A stretch of 64,000 bases of DNA from Mycobacterium sp. SMC-8 (GCF_025263565.1 NZ_CP079865.1:4216001-4280000); one strand, 5' to 3'; counted from the first letter of the stretch, positions 18,924 through 27,663 are shown. Notes: a model not told the origin generated them from the letters alone. Numbers and translations are program-made.

Positions 18924-19451
18924 ATGTGGTTTGACACATGGTCCGACGTCGTCCGAGTTCTGCTCATCGGTTCGGCTGCCTACGTCGCCCTGATCGTAGT
19001 ACTGCGGGTATCGGGCAAACGGACTCTGGCCAAACTCAACGCGTTCGACTTGGTGGTCACCGTCGCCGTCGGCTCGACGCTGGCCACCATTCTGCTCAAC
19101 ACCGACGTGTCATTCGTGGAGGGATCGACCGCGCTGGCGCTGCTCGCCGGGCTGCAGTATGCCGCGGCAAAGGTGTCATCGCGGTTTCGCGCCGGTCGGA
19201 CGGTGCTGACCGCCCGACCGACGCTCCTGCTGTCCCATGGCCGATCACTCGACGACGCGTTGCGCCGCCAGCGCGTCAGTGCCGACGAGATTCACCAGGC
19301 GATCCGGTCGTCGGGGCACGGTGACGTCAGCCGGATCGCGGCGGTCGTACTGGAGAGCGACGGTTCCCTCAGCGTCATTCCCCACGACAAGATCGGCGAT
19401 GGGTCTGCGCTGGCCGGAGTGGCGAACGCTTCAGCGCCACCGAGGCGATGA
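18924..19451 (+). CDS. DUF421/YetF-type membrane protein
   Basis: A 175-residue protein with three N-terminal membrane helices (about 8-28, 40-58, 65-80). The conserved YetF/YkjA segment is present (VLRVSGKRTLAKLNAFDLVVTVAVGSTLATILL), followed by a cytosolic domain with DEIHQAIRSSGHGDVSRIAAVVLESDGSLSVIP. In Bacillus, YetF-type proteins are germination or sporulation-related; in actinobacteria the role is unknown. The ATG at 18924 has a GAGAGG site and lies 8 bases after the sigma gene, indicating one transcript. A GTG at 18915 is possible but too close to the ribosome site. Confidence 0.82.
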   Translation: MWFDTWSDVVRVLLIGSAAYVALIVVLRVSGKRTLAKLNAFDLVVTVAVGSTLATILLNTDVSFVEGSTALALLAGLQYAAAKVSSRFRAGRTVLTARPTLLLSHGRSLDDALRRQRVSADEIHQAIRSSGHGDVSRIAAVVLESDGSLSVIPHDKIGDGSALAGVANASAPPRR

Positions 19452-19468
19452 CGCTGTCGTTGACGGAA

Positions 19469-20857
19469 TCAACCCGCAGGCCATCGACGGTCGAGTGCTT
19501 CCCGGACGTTTCGCGCCAATTGATCCAACTGACGCCGCTCGACGTCATCGTAATCCCGGTCGGCCACCGCCCTCTCAAGACGGCGGAGCCGGTCAGCGAT
19601 CGCGTGCCGGTGTTCGGGGAGCACCTCCACCCAGGCGAGTTCGCGCAGCATCGACAGCAACCGTTTCAGCACCGCCGGGTCGCTCGCGCCGTAGAGCAAT
19701 GGCTGGTTGGAGACGATATCGAGCAGATCCGGCAAGTCGGGTTGCGCCAGTACCACCCGGGCCGCCCCGTTCTCGTCGCGCAGAATCCGGGGACCCAGAC
19801 GGTATCCGGCCAGTCGGCACAGTGCGGCGCTGCACGAGTTCAGGCCGTGCACAGCGGTGGTGGGGTCGTTGATACCAGGGCTCAACGCACGCACAACGAC
19901 GTCCGTGAGCTGACGGAACCCATAGCCGATGTCCTGGGACGCGGTGCGTTCGTTACCCACGGTGAGGGCGTCGGCGACCTGCTCACGCACCGAGATCAAC
20001 CGCTCCCCGTGGAGGGTGCCGCCCCGGTTCTGGGAGGACCAGCAGAAGGCCACCGGTACGCCTGCGGTGAGGTCCGATCCCATCGGACGCTCCACCCAGA
20101 CCACCACATCGGCGTCGACGGCGGCCTTTACCAGCGCCTGCTCGGCGACCGAGACGAGGAAGCCTGAAGAGCGGGCTGTGATAATCGCCGCGTCGGCGGG
20201 CGGGACAGGTGCGTCGCGGTCAGCGGGTTGTTCCTCGATCCGGCCGAGCAGCCGGTCTGCGGTCTGCTCGATGTCGCCGGCGACATGGTCCAGCATGGTC
20301 TCGATCCGTATCTGACGTACCAGGTGCCCGAGGAACAGCACCAGGGCCAGAACGCTGGCCATGGCCAGCAGGTAGGCCACCGTGACCGCAATCTGCGGAA
20401 CGAACTCCGCTGAACCGTCATTGCCATTACGAACGGTGCGCAGGACAGTCAGTGCGTAAACGAAGGTCGCGAGAAACAGTGCCAGGGTTCGTTGGACGAA
20501 ACGATCGGCAGCGAATGTCCGTAACAGCCGCGGCGTGTATTGAGAACTGGCCAGCTGCAACGTGATTAGAGTCAGGGAGAACGTCAGCGACGTCACGGTG
20601 ATCAGCGAGGTTGCGATGGCGCCGAGGACTTCTCTCGCCGCGTCGGCGCCTCCGCCGAACAAGTAGCCCGCCAGTGCCGGGGGCATCTGCTGATCGACGG
20701 CGGTGTCGAGTTCAGGGATGGCGATGCCGGCAAGCAGAGCAGTGACCACCCCGAGAGCCGGAACCGGCCATAGTCGACTGCGTAGTCCGTCGGCGACCGC
20801 GGCGGCGCGCTGACCGAGCACCAGAGGCTTGCGGCAGTCGCCGACTCGGTTGTCCAT
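19469..20857 (-). CDS. DUF2254 integral membrane protein
   Basis: A 462-residue protein with about four N-terminal membrane helices (roughly residues 30-50, 75-100, 115-135 and 148-168) and a large cytosolic C-terminal part. The sequence has the DUF2254 pattern: SLITVTSLTFSLTLITLQLASSQYTPRLLRTF, then QTADRLLG and the highly conserved SPGINDPTTAVHGLNSCSAALCRL. The function of the family is not established. It converges on the DUF421 gene with a 17-base gap, and its ATG at 20857 lies 164 bases from the start of the divergent antiporter gene. Confidence 0.82.
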   Translation of the reverse strand: MDNRVGDCRKPLVLGQRAAAVADGLRSRLWPVPALGVVTALLAGIAIPELDTAVDQQMPPALAGYLFGGGADAAREVLGAIATSLITVTSLTFSLTLITLQLASSQYTPRLLRTFAADRFVQRTLALFLATFVYALTVLRTVRNGNDGSAEFVPQIAVTVAYLLAMASVLALVLFLGHLVRQIRIETMLDHVAGDIEQTADRLLGRIEEQPADRDAPVPPADAAIITARSSGFLVSVAEQALVKAAVDADVVVWVERPMGSDLTAGVPVAFCWSSQNRGGTLHGERLISVREQVADALTVGNERTASQDIGYGFRQLTDVVVRALSPGINDPTTAVHGLNSCSAALCRLAGYRLGPRILRDENGAARVVLAQPDLPDLLDIVSNQPLLYGASDPAVLKRLLSMLRELAWVEVLPEHRHAIADRLRRLERAVADRDYDDVERRQLDQLARNVREALDRRWPAG

Positions 20858-20950
20858 CAGCGGCGAAACACCTTCATGGTGCGTTCGAGCATCGACGGCC
20901 GGCCCCCTCCAAGTACCCGGGCCGAGGCACCGGCACACCTTTGCCCCGAC

Positions 20951-20990
20951 TTCACCTGGGTTGGTGTGGATTCACCTGGTTTGGTGCGGA
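20951..20990. repeat. 20-bp tandem direct repeat upstream of the antiporter gene
   Basis: Two adjacent 20-base units (starting TTCACCTGG and ending GGTG-GGA) differ at two positions. They end 30 bases before the antiporter start codon, within the divergent promoter region. They could be a regulator site or a slippage product. Confidence 0.85.
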
Positions 20991-21020
20991 CTTGGAGCTC
21001 TGCGTGGGAAACGCCTGTCC

Positions 21021-22245
21021 GTGGAACTGGACATTGTGCTGGCGGCCGTCGGTGTCCTCGGCATGGCGGTTGCGACGTTGTCAGTGAAGATGCGGAGTCT
21101 GCCGATCTCAGAACCGCTGCTGGGGCTGGCGGCCGGAATCGTGCTCGGACCACAGGTCACCGGCGTGTTGTCGATGTCTCCGCTGACTGTCGAGCAGTCC
21201 GTGCTGCACGAGGGCAGCAGGGTGCTGTTGGCGATCCCGGTGATGGCGGTGGCGTTGCGCTACCCGTTCGGCGAGATTCGTCGTCACGGCTGGTCGCTGC
21301 TTGTGCTGCTGCTGATCGTCCTGCCGGTGATGGCCGTCGTGTCGGCGGCGCTGGGGTGGGCTGTTCTCGGTATGCCCATCGCCGCTGCCGCGCTCTTCGG
21401 TGCCGCGGTCAGCCCCACCGATCCTGTTCTCGCGTCGAGTGTGGTGACCGGCGACGATGCCGAACGGGACCTTCCCGCTCGGGATCGGCAATTGCTGTCC
21501 CTGGAATCGGGGTCCAATGACGGTCTGGCGCTGCCGCTCGTTCTGGTCGCGCTCGCCGTGGCAGGCCCTCTCGGGGCGGGAGACGCGGTCGCGGAATCGG
21601 TGTGGCAGGTGGGCGGTGCTGTGATCGTCGGCGGGGTCATCGGCTGGTTGGGCGGCGGTGCGCTCCGTCTGGGCGCGGACCACGGCTCGACCGCCGGTGC
21701 GCCGGCACTGTTCGTCACCGTCGTATTGGCGCTCGGCATCCTCGGAGTGTCCGGTCTACTGCGTGTCGATGGAGTTCTCGCCGTCTTCGTCGGCGGGGGT
21801 CGTGTTCAACATCGTCGGCACCGGGCAGGAGCGTGCGTCGGCGGTGCCGATCGACGAGGCCATCAATCGATTCGCCGTTCTGCCGCTGTTCGTGCTGTTC
21901 GGGGCGACATTGCCGTGGCACGAATGGTACGAATTTGGCTGGCCGGCAATGCTTCTGGTGCTCACCGTGCTTACGTTACGGCGACTGCCGATTGTGCTTC
22001 TGATCAAACGTGTGCTGCGGCTGGGCGCCCCGGACGCTCTCTACCTCGGGTGGTTCGGGCCCGTGGGCGTATCCGCACTGTTCTATCTCACCTTGGAAGC
22101 AGACCGGCTCGGGGCGAATGAGACGGTGCTCGCTGCCGGGGCGCTCGTGTTGGCTTGTAGCACAGTCGCGTTCGGGGTTACGGGCGTCATCGGTAGGGGC
22201 TTGTACCGTCGAGCGACTCGTCAGGGGTGCGCGGTCGAACGTTGA
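21021..22245 (+). pseudogene. Cation/proton antiporter (CPA1 type), frameshifted
   Basis: The first 257 codons encode a multi-helix exchanger with the family motifs LLGLAAGIVLGP, FGAAVSPTDPVLASSVV and LLSLESGSNDGLALPLVL, ending GLLRVDGVLAVFV. The expected continuation AGVVFNIVGTGQERASAVPIDEAINRFAVLPLFVLFGATLPW is in the next frame and reads to the stop at 22245. Removing one G from the run at 21791-21799 restores a full-length protein of about 407 residues. As written, the reading frame goes on to 22121 with unrelated residues. Either the gene is a recent pseudogene or the sequence has an error. The GTG start has only a weak ribosome site. Confidence 0.8.
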
Positions 22246-22518
22246 CGTACCGCCCACCACTGGATGCCGATGACCACTCCGGTGATGCCGAGGGTAGTAC
22301 ATCGCAGCGGAACTTCATCAGCACAAAGGGACGTGCACAGCCAGGTCAAGCGTGATCGCCGCAGCCGGCACCCAAACCTTGGTGTCTACCTGGTCTTTCA
22401 CGCCTAAGATCACGCCCAGGTGAAGGGGCCGACACATCCGCGAGCTGAACTCCACCGCGACCGCGCCGGTTGTCTGTGTTCGCCGTGCCACCGGAGACGT
22501 CGGTGCGCCAAATCGAGT
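22246..22518. other. Intergenic DNA between antiporter and urtE without visible genes
   Basis: The left 270 bases of a 375-base gap between two convergent units. I find no plausible coding frame or RNA gene here; the right part holds the repeats listed next. Confidence 0.55.
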
Positions 22519-22578
22519 GCGAGCGTGCGCATTTGTCCGACATTTTTCGGCGTGTCGCCTGTAAACACGCACGCTCGC
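22519..22578 (-). repeat. 60-bp palindromic element, copy 2 (inverted relative to copy 1)
   Basis: Perfect 11-base arms, GCGAGCGTGCG (22519-22529) and CGCACGCTCGC (22568-22578). Read on the minus strand it aligns without gaps to the element after hisS (42 of 60 identical). It keeps the internal GCGTGT...ACACGC hairpin and adds a small TGTC-G-GACA palindrome. It lies 42 bases past the urtE stop in the transcription direction of that gene, the same arrangement as copy 1 after hisS. Confidence 0.85.
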
Positions 22579-22586
22579 GCTGGAGG

Positions 22587-22631
22587 GCGGGCCGCTCAGA
22601 TGGCCACAGCGGCGGGCCGCTCAGATGGCCA
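22587..22631. repeat. 20-bp direct repeat duplicating the 3' end of urtE
   Basis: The same 20 bases (GCGGGCCGCTCAGATGGCCA) occur at 22587-22606 and 22612-22631. The second unit contains the last Ala-Ile codons and the stop of urtE, so the first is a duplicated gene end outside the frame. It adjoins the palindromic element. Confidence 0.9.
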
Positions 22632-23313
22632 TTGCGGCGCGGACTTCCGCTTCCGAGGCCGAACCGCCCGCGCCGCTGGTGGTCACCCGCCCGGCCTCCA
22701 GGATGTAGTAGCGCTGCGACGATTCCAGGGCGAACCCGATGTGCTGTTCGACGAGCAGCACCCCGAGGTCGCCGCGGCGGGTCAGCGCCGTGATGGCCTC
22801 CTCGATCTCGGCGACCACCGAGGGCTGGATGCCCTCGGTGGGCTCGTCGAGGATCAGGCACTTCGGGGTGGTGATCAGCGCGCGGGCGATGGCGAGCTGC
22901 TGGCGTTGCCCGCCGGAGAGCAGCCCCGCTCGACGGCTCAGCAGTTCCTTGAGCGCCGGGAACAGGTCGAGCTGCTCGTCGATCAGCGCCTTGCCGTTCT
23001 TGCGACCGTCGGCGACCACCTGCAGGTTCTCCGCGGTGGTCAACTGCCCGAACGACTGCTGGCCCTGCGGCACGTACGCCAGACCGCGCGCCACCCGGGC
23101 GCTCGGCCGCAGCTTGGTGATGTCCTCGCCGTCGAACAGCACCTTGCCCGCCGTGCACTTCAGCAAGCCCACCGCGGCGCGCAACAGGGTGGTCTTGCCG
23201 GCACCGTTGTGCCCCATCACCGCCGCGACGCCGTCGGTCGGAACCTCGATGCCGACCCCGTGAATGACCTCGCTGCGGCCGTAGCCGGTGCGGACGTCGA
23301 CCAGTTGCAGCAT
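22621..23313 (-). CDS. urtE: Urea ABC transporter ATP-binding protein UrtE
   Basis: A 230-residue ABC ATPase of the LivF/UrtE type. Walker A is GHNGAGKTT (about 36-44), the signature LSGGQRQQLAIARAL and Walker B CLILDEPTEGIQPS are complete, and the YVPQGQQSFGQLTTAENL segment fits UrtE better than LivF. It supplies half of the ATPase dimer that drives urea uptake. The ATG at 23313 overlaps the end of urtD by one base. Last gene of the five-gene operon. Confidence 0.88.
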   Translation of the reverse strand: MLQLVDVRTGYGRSEVIHGVGIEVPTDGVAAVMGHNGAGKTTLLRAAVGLLKCTAGKVLFDGEDITKLRPSARVARGLAYVPQGQQSFGQLTTAENLQVVADGRKNGKALIDEQLDLFPALKELLSRRAGLLSGGQRQQLAIARALITTPKCLILDEPTEGIQPSVVAEIEEAITALTRRGDLGVLLVEQHIGFALESSQRYYILEAGRVTTSGAGGSASEAEVRAAMAI

Positions 23314-24146
23314 CAGGAGTTCCCCTCGACGAGTTCGATTCCGTCGGCGCCGGCCGCGGCGGTCCCCAGATAGACCTCCTGCACCTTCGGATTGGCCTGG
23401 ACCTCGGCGACCGAGCCCTCGGCGATCACTTGTCCGCGCGCCAGCACGGTCACCGACGTCGCGAACGCCCGCATGAAGTCCATGTCGTGCTCGACGACCA
23501 CCACCGTGCGTTCGGCGCCGATGCGGCGCAACAATTTTCCGGTCTCCTCCCGCTCCTCGGTGCTCATGCCGGCGACGGGCTCGTCGAGCAGCAGCACGTC
23601 GGCGTTCTGCACCAGCAGCATCCCTATCTCCAGCCACTGCTTCTGCCCGTGTGCCAGCACACCGGCGGGTTTGTCGGCCAGGTGGGTCAGCCCGATGGTG
23701 TGCAGCGCCTGTTCGATCGCGGGGAGCACGCCCTTGCGCCGCCGCAACAGCGTCCATGCCGAGCGCTCGGCCCCGGCCGCGATGTCGAGATTCTGTAGCA
23801 CCGTGAGCTGTTCGAACACGCTCGCAGTCTGGAAGGTGCGGCCCACGCCCCGGCGGGCGATCTGGTGCACCTTTTTGCCGAGCAGTTCCACGCCGGATTT
23901 GTTCACCGACCCGGTCGCCGGAACCAGACCGGTGATGGCGTCGATCACCGTGGTCTTCCCGGCGCCGTTGGGACCGATCAAGAACCGCAGGTCGCCCTGG
24001 AACAGCGTCAGGTCGACGCCGCTGACCGCCTTGAAACCGTCGAAATCGACTGTCAAACCCCGGACTTCGAGGTACTGGGCGCCCATGCCGGCGTTGCCGC
24101 CCTCGACGGGCTCCTTACCCGCGGTGCTCGCTTCGACTTCGGTCAT
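23313..24146 (-). CDS. urtD: Urea ABC transporter ATP-binding protein UrtD
   Basis: A 277-residue LivG/UrtD-type ATPase. Walker A is IGPNGAGKTTVIDAITG, the signature is the variant LAHGQKQWLEIGMLL characteristic of UrtD, and Walker B is DVLLLDEPVAGMS followed by the H-loop VEHDMDFMR. The first 25 residues form an extra acidic leader. Its ATG overlaps the end of urtC by 4 bases (ATGA), showing translational coupling. Confidence 0.9.
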   Translation of the reverse strand: MTEVEASTAGKEPVEGGNAGMGAQYLEVRGLTVDFDGFKAVSGVDLTLFQGDLRFLIGPNGAGKTTVIDAITGLVPATGSVNKSGVELLGKKVHQIARRGVGRTFQTASVFEQLTVLQNLDIAAGAERSAWTLLRRRKGVLPAIEQALHTIGLTHLADKPAGVLAHGQKQWLEIGMLLVQNADVLLLDEPVAGMSTEEREETGKLLRRIGAERTVVVVEHDMDFMRAFATSVTVLARGQVIAEGSVAEVQANPKVQEVYLGTAAAGADGIELVEGNS

Positions 24147-25255
24147 GAGCTGGCGCCCACCTTCGCTGCGTCGGGGTCGGAGTCGGCGGCTTCCTCCGAT
24201 GGCGGATCGGCTTTGGCCTTACGGCGACGTTTGAGCAGTACTGCAAGTCCGGCGAAGCCGGCGGGGAAGAACCCGACGACGATGATGAACAGCAGTCCCT
24301 GGGCGTAGGTCCATTCCGACGGAAAGCGTTCGGAGAACAGCGTTTGCGCCCACGCCACGCCGATCGCGCCGAGCACCGGACCCAGCAGCGTGGTGCGCCC
24401 GCCGATCGCGACGCCGATCAGGAACGCGATGGACGGCAGGATGCCGACCTGTGACGGTGCGATGAAGCCGACGATCGGCGCGAACAGCGCCCCGGCGATG
24501 CTGGCGAACAGCGCCGCCACCGTGTAGGCCACCACCTTGATGTTGGCCGGGTCGTAGCCCAGGAACCGCACCCGCTCCTCACCGTCACGGACGGCCACCA
24601 GCAGTTCGCCGTAGCGGCTCTGCATGAGCTGGCGCACCACGGCGATGACGATCAGCAGCACCGCCGCGGCGATGAAGTACAGCATCCGTCGGTTCACCGG
24701 GTCGTTGAGCGTGAAGCCGAAGAACGTCCGGAATCGGTTGAGGCCGTTGGATCCTCCGAGGCTGGTCTGGCCGACGAGCAGGATGGCCAGCGCGGCGGCC
24801 AGCGCCTGGGACAGGATCGCGAAGTAGGCGCCCTTGACCTTGCGCTTGAACACGCCGAGACCGAGCGCCGCGGCGATCCCGGCCGGGATCACCGCGATCG
24901 CGATCAGCGTGACCACCGGCGACGCGAAAGGCGCCCAGTAACCGGGTAATTCGCGTATCCCCTGGATCTGCATGAAGTCCGGGACCTCGTCACCACGCAG
25001 CTGCGCATCGGCGATCTTGAGGTGCATCGCCATCATGTAGCCGCCGAGCCCGAAGAACACGCCCTGCCCCAGCACCAGCATCCCACCGCGGCCCCAGGCC
25101 AGGCCGATACCGACGGCGACGATCGCGAAGCACAGGAACTTGCCCAGCAGGCTGAGCCGGAAGTCCGAGAGCACGGCGGGCGCGATCACGAACAGCACCA
25201 GCGCGGCGACCCCGAAGCCGGCCCAGGTCTGCCATCGGCCTAGCAGGCTGGTCAT
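24143..25255 (-). CDS. urtC: Urea ABC transporter permease UrtC
   Basis: A 370-residue permease of the LivM/UrtC family with about ten membrane helices and the conserved motif GRGGMLVLGQGVFFGLGGYMMAMHL. The cytosolic loop YGELLVAVRDGEERVRFLGYDPANIKVVAY contacts the ATPases. The C-terminus is a charged tail (RRRKAKADPPSEEAADSDPD). The start is the ATG at 25255, overlapping the urtB stop by 4 bases; the frame is open further upstream but only within urtB. Confidence 0.9.
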   Translation of the reverse strand: MTSLLGRWQTWAGFGVAALVLFVIAPAVLSDFRLSLLGKFLCFAIVAVGIGLAWGRGGMLVLGQGVFFGLGGYMMAMHLKIADAQLRGDEVPDFMQIQGIRELPGYWAPFASPVVTLIAIAVIPAGIAAALGLGVFKRKVKGAYFAILSQALAAALAILLVGQTSLGGSNGLNRFRTFFGFTLNDPVNRRMLYFIAAAVLLIVIAVVRQLMQSRYGELLVAVRDGEERVRFLGYDPANIKVVAYTVAALFASIAGALFAPIVGFIAPSQVGILPSIAFLIGVAIGGRTTLLGPVLGAIGVAWAQTLFSERFPSEWTYAQGLLFIIVVGFFPAGFAGLAVLLKRRRKAKADPPSEEAADSDPDAAKVGASS

Positions 25256-26136
25256 ACGAGACTCCTTGTCCGGACCGTGAACAGGCCCTGCGGGCGCGCC
25301 TGCAGGAAGATCACGATGATGACGAACACGATCACCTTCGCCAGGGAGGCGGTGGTGTTGTATTCGATGAACGAGTTCAGGAAACCGAGGGTGAACGCCG
25401 CGATCACCGTGCCCTTGATCTGGCCGAGACCACCGACCACGACCACCAGGAACGCGTCGATCAGATAGCTCTGCCCGATCGTCGGACTCGTGGAGCCGAT
25501 CAGAGTCAGTGCCACACCGGCCACGGCCGCGAGCCCGGAGCCGATGAAGAACGTGGTGATGTCGGTCTTGCGGGACGAGATACCACTGGTCTCGGCGAGA
25601 TCCCGGTTCTGCACGACGGCTCGGATGCGCCGGCCCATCGGGCTGACCTTGAGCACGGTGGCCAGCACAGCGACGCACACGACGGCCAGCACCAGGATGA
25701 AGATGCGCGTCTTGGGGACGACGGCCCCGAAGATCTCCATGCCGCCCGACAACCACTCCGGTGCCACGACGTTGACCGCCGGGGCCCCGAAGATGTCGCG
25801 GGCCACCTGCTGCAGGATCAACCCGACACCGAACGTGACCAGCAGGGTGTCCAGCGGGCGGTGGTACATCCGCTGGATCAGCGTCACTTCGAGCAGTGCG
25901 CCCATGGCGCCGCCGATGAAGAACCCGAGAACGAGCGAGATGATCAGCGAGACACCGGCGCTCGAGACGATCTGCTGCACGACGTAGGCGGTGTAGCAGC
26001 CGGCCATGATGAACTCGCCGTGCGCCATATTGATGACGCCCATCTGGCCGAATGTCAGTGCCAGGCCCAATGCGGCCAGCAACAGGATCGAGCCGAGGCT
26101 CAATCCTGTTGCCAGCTGTCCGATTACGACATCCAT
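25252..26136 (-). CDS. urtB: Urea ABC transporter permease UrtB
   Basis: A 294-residue permease of the LivH/UrtB family with about eight membrane helices. Typical segments are ALGLALTFGQMGVINMAHGEFIMAGCYTAY near the N-terminus and the cytosolic loop GRRIRAVVQNRDLAETSGISSRKTD that docks with the ATPases. It partners UrtC in the channel. A 40-base gap follows urtA. Confidence 0.92.
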   Translation of the reverse strand: MDVVIGQLATGLSLGSILLLAALGLALTFGQMGVINMAHGEFIMAGCYTAYVVQQIVSSAGVSLIISLVLGFFIGGAMGALLEVTLIQRMYHRPLDTLLVTFGVGLILQQVARDIFGAPAVNVVAPEWLSGGMEIFGAVVPKTRIFILVLAVVCVAVLATVLKVSPMGRRIRAVVQNRDLAETSGISSRKTDITTFFIGSGLAAVAGVALTLIGSTSPTIGQSYLIDAFLVVVVGGLGQIKGTVIAAFTLGFLNSFIEYNTTASLAKVIVFVIIVIFLQARPQGLFTVRTRSLV

Positions 26137-26176
26137 GTGCGCTGAATGACTTCCCGTCGCTTCGCTCGCCCCGGCA

Positions 26177-27442
26177 TCAGCCGGAAAGCCCGGCGGCCCA
26201 CGGGTAGGACTTCAGGAACGGGTCCGGCTCGATCGGGCCGTCGGATTCCCAGACCGTGTAGATCAGACCGTCGGGCCGGATCTCGCCGATGCGGGCGGTC
26301 TTGGTGATGTGGTGGTTCTCGCCGTCGATGGTGACCAGACCCTCCGGCGCGTCGAACGTGACGCCGTCGGCGTTGTCCTGAATCGCCTTGACCTCGAACG
26401 ACTGTGCCTTCTCGACGGTGTTCTTCCACAGGTAAACCGACACGTAGGCGGCTTCCATCGGGTCGGACGTCGGTTTGTCCGCGCCGTACTTGGCCTTGTA
26501 GGCCTTGACGAACTCGTTGTTCACCGGAGTGTCGATGGTCTGGTAGTAATCCCACGCCGTGAGCTGACCGGTGACGTTCTGCACACCGATACCGCCGACC
26601 TCTTCCTCGGCGATCGACACCGACACCACCGGCATCTGCTCGGGGGTCAGCCCCACGTTCTTGTACTCGCGGAAGAAGGCCACGTTGGAGTCGCCGTTGA
26701 GGGTGTTGAACACCGCGTCGGCATCGGCGGTGCGGACCTTGTTGACGATCGTGGAGAAGTCCGTCGAGCCGAGCGGCGTGTAGTCCTCGCCCTTGATCTC
26801 GATCCCGTTGGCCTCGGCGTAGGCCTTGATGATGCGGTTGGCGGTCTGCGGGAACACGTAGTCGCTGCCCACGAGATACAGCGACGTGACGCCCTTCTCC
26901 TTGAGGTAGTCCAGCGCGGGCACGATCTGCTGGTTGGTGGTCGCGCCGGTGTAGAAGATGTTGGGTGAGGACTCCAGGCCCTCGTACTGGACCGGGTAGT
27001 ACAGCAGCGAGTTCGCGCTCTCGAACACCGGCAGCATCGCTTTGCGGCTCGACGAGGTCCACCCGCCGAACACCGCGGCGACGCAGTCGCTGCTGATCAG
27101 CTTCTCGGCCTTCTCGGCGAACACCGTCGGTTCGGAGGCGCCGTCCTCGGCCACGAGTTGGATCTGCTTGCCCAGCACCCCGCCGGAGGCGTTGATCTGC
27201 TCGACGGCCAGGTCGATCGCATTGCGGACGGTGACCTCGGAGATCGCCATGGTGCCCGACAGCGAGTTCAGTGCGCCGACCTTGATCGTGGACCCGGACG
27301 TGTCCACGCACGACTCGGCATTTGCTGAATCGGTGTCACTGGCCTTGCTTCCGCAACCGGCCAGCAGCAGGATCGCCACGGCCACGACGCTTCCTGCAGT
27401 GAGCGCGGATCGTTTCATCGGGTGGCGTCGGGGTTGGTCCAT
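26177..27442 (-). CDS. urtA: Urea-binding lipoprotein UrtA
   Basis: A 421-residue periplasmic-type binding lipoprotein. A basic N-terminus and hydrophobic core lead to the lipobox LLAGC (cysteine near residue 29). The mature part has UrtA features: LNSLSGTMAISEVTVRNAIDLAVEQINASGG, VFGGWTSSSRKAMLPVFE and LLYYPVQYEGLESSPNIFYTG. It delivers urea to UrtBC. The ATG at 27442 has an AAAGG site 8 bases upstream and is preferred to an earlier in-frame ATG at 27508 and a later one at 27418. A candidate GlnR site upstream fits nitrogen-controlled expression. Confidence 0.93.
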   Translation of the reverse strand: MDQPRRHPMKRSALTAGSVVAVAILLLAGCGSKASDTDSANAESCVDTSGSTIKVGALNSLSGTMAISEVTVRNAIDLAVEQINASGGVLGKQIQLVAEDGASEPTVFAEKAEKLISSDCVAAVFGGWTSSSRKAMLPVFESANSLLYYPVQYEGLESSPNIFYTGATTNQQIVPALDYLKEKGVTSLYLVGSDYVFPQTANRIIKAYAEANGIEIKGEDYTPLGSTDFSTIVNKVRTADADAVFNTLNGDSNVAFFREYKNVGLTPEQMPVVSVSIAEEEVGGIGVQNVTGQLTAWDYYQTIDTPVNNEFVKAYKAKYGADKPTSDPMEAAYVSVYLWKNTVEKAQSFEVKAIQDNADGVTFDAPEGLVTIDGENHHITKTARIGEIRPDGLIYTVWESDGPIEPDPFLKSYPWAAGLSG

Positions 27443-27531
27443 GAACGGCCTTTCTGGCTGTCGGCAGCGCTCATCCGCAGATGAGGCGCCGAGTCGGAAG
27501 TACTTCAAAACGCTTCAGAACACGAAGTGGT

Positions 27532-27548
27532 GACACCGTCCCGGTGTC
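27532..27548. promoter_or_regulatory. 7-bp inverted repeat in the urtA leader
   Basis: GACACCG and CGGTGTC flank a 3-base loop, 90 bases upstream of urtA. It may be a regulator site or an mRNA hairpin; no family-specific sequence is recognisable. Confidence 0.35.
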
Positions 27549-27593
27549 GAATCCGGACGTTAGAGCGCCTGTGTTTCTGCCAAATGTCTATGT

Positions 27594-27610
27594 GTGACAG
27601 CCGCGTTAAC
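27594..27610 (-). promoter_or_regulatory. Candidate GlnR binding site upstream of urtA
   Basis: On the minus strand the sequence is GTTAAC-GCGGCT-GTCAC. It fits the mycobacterial GlnR pattern as I recall it, two AC dinucleotides nine bases apart within gnTnAC-n6-GnnAC. It lies 152 bases upstream of urtA, and urea uptake is a known type of GlnR target. A single match in one promoter is only suggestive. Confidence 0.45.
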
Positions 27611-27663
27611 CTGTGTGCACCAAACACCGCCGGTTTGCCATCGATGGGGTGAGCGGTCGCTGG

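Noticed and set aside
27505..27560. GTCAC-CACTTC-GTGTT near urtA as a second GlnR site
   Set aside because: The second half-site lacks the needed AC, so it does not fit the pattern.
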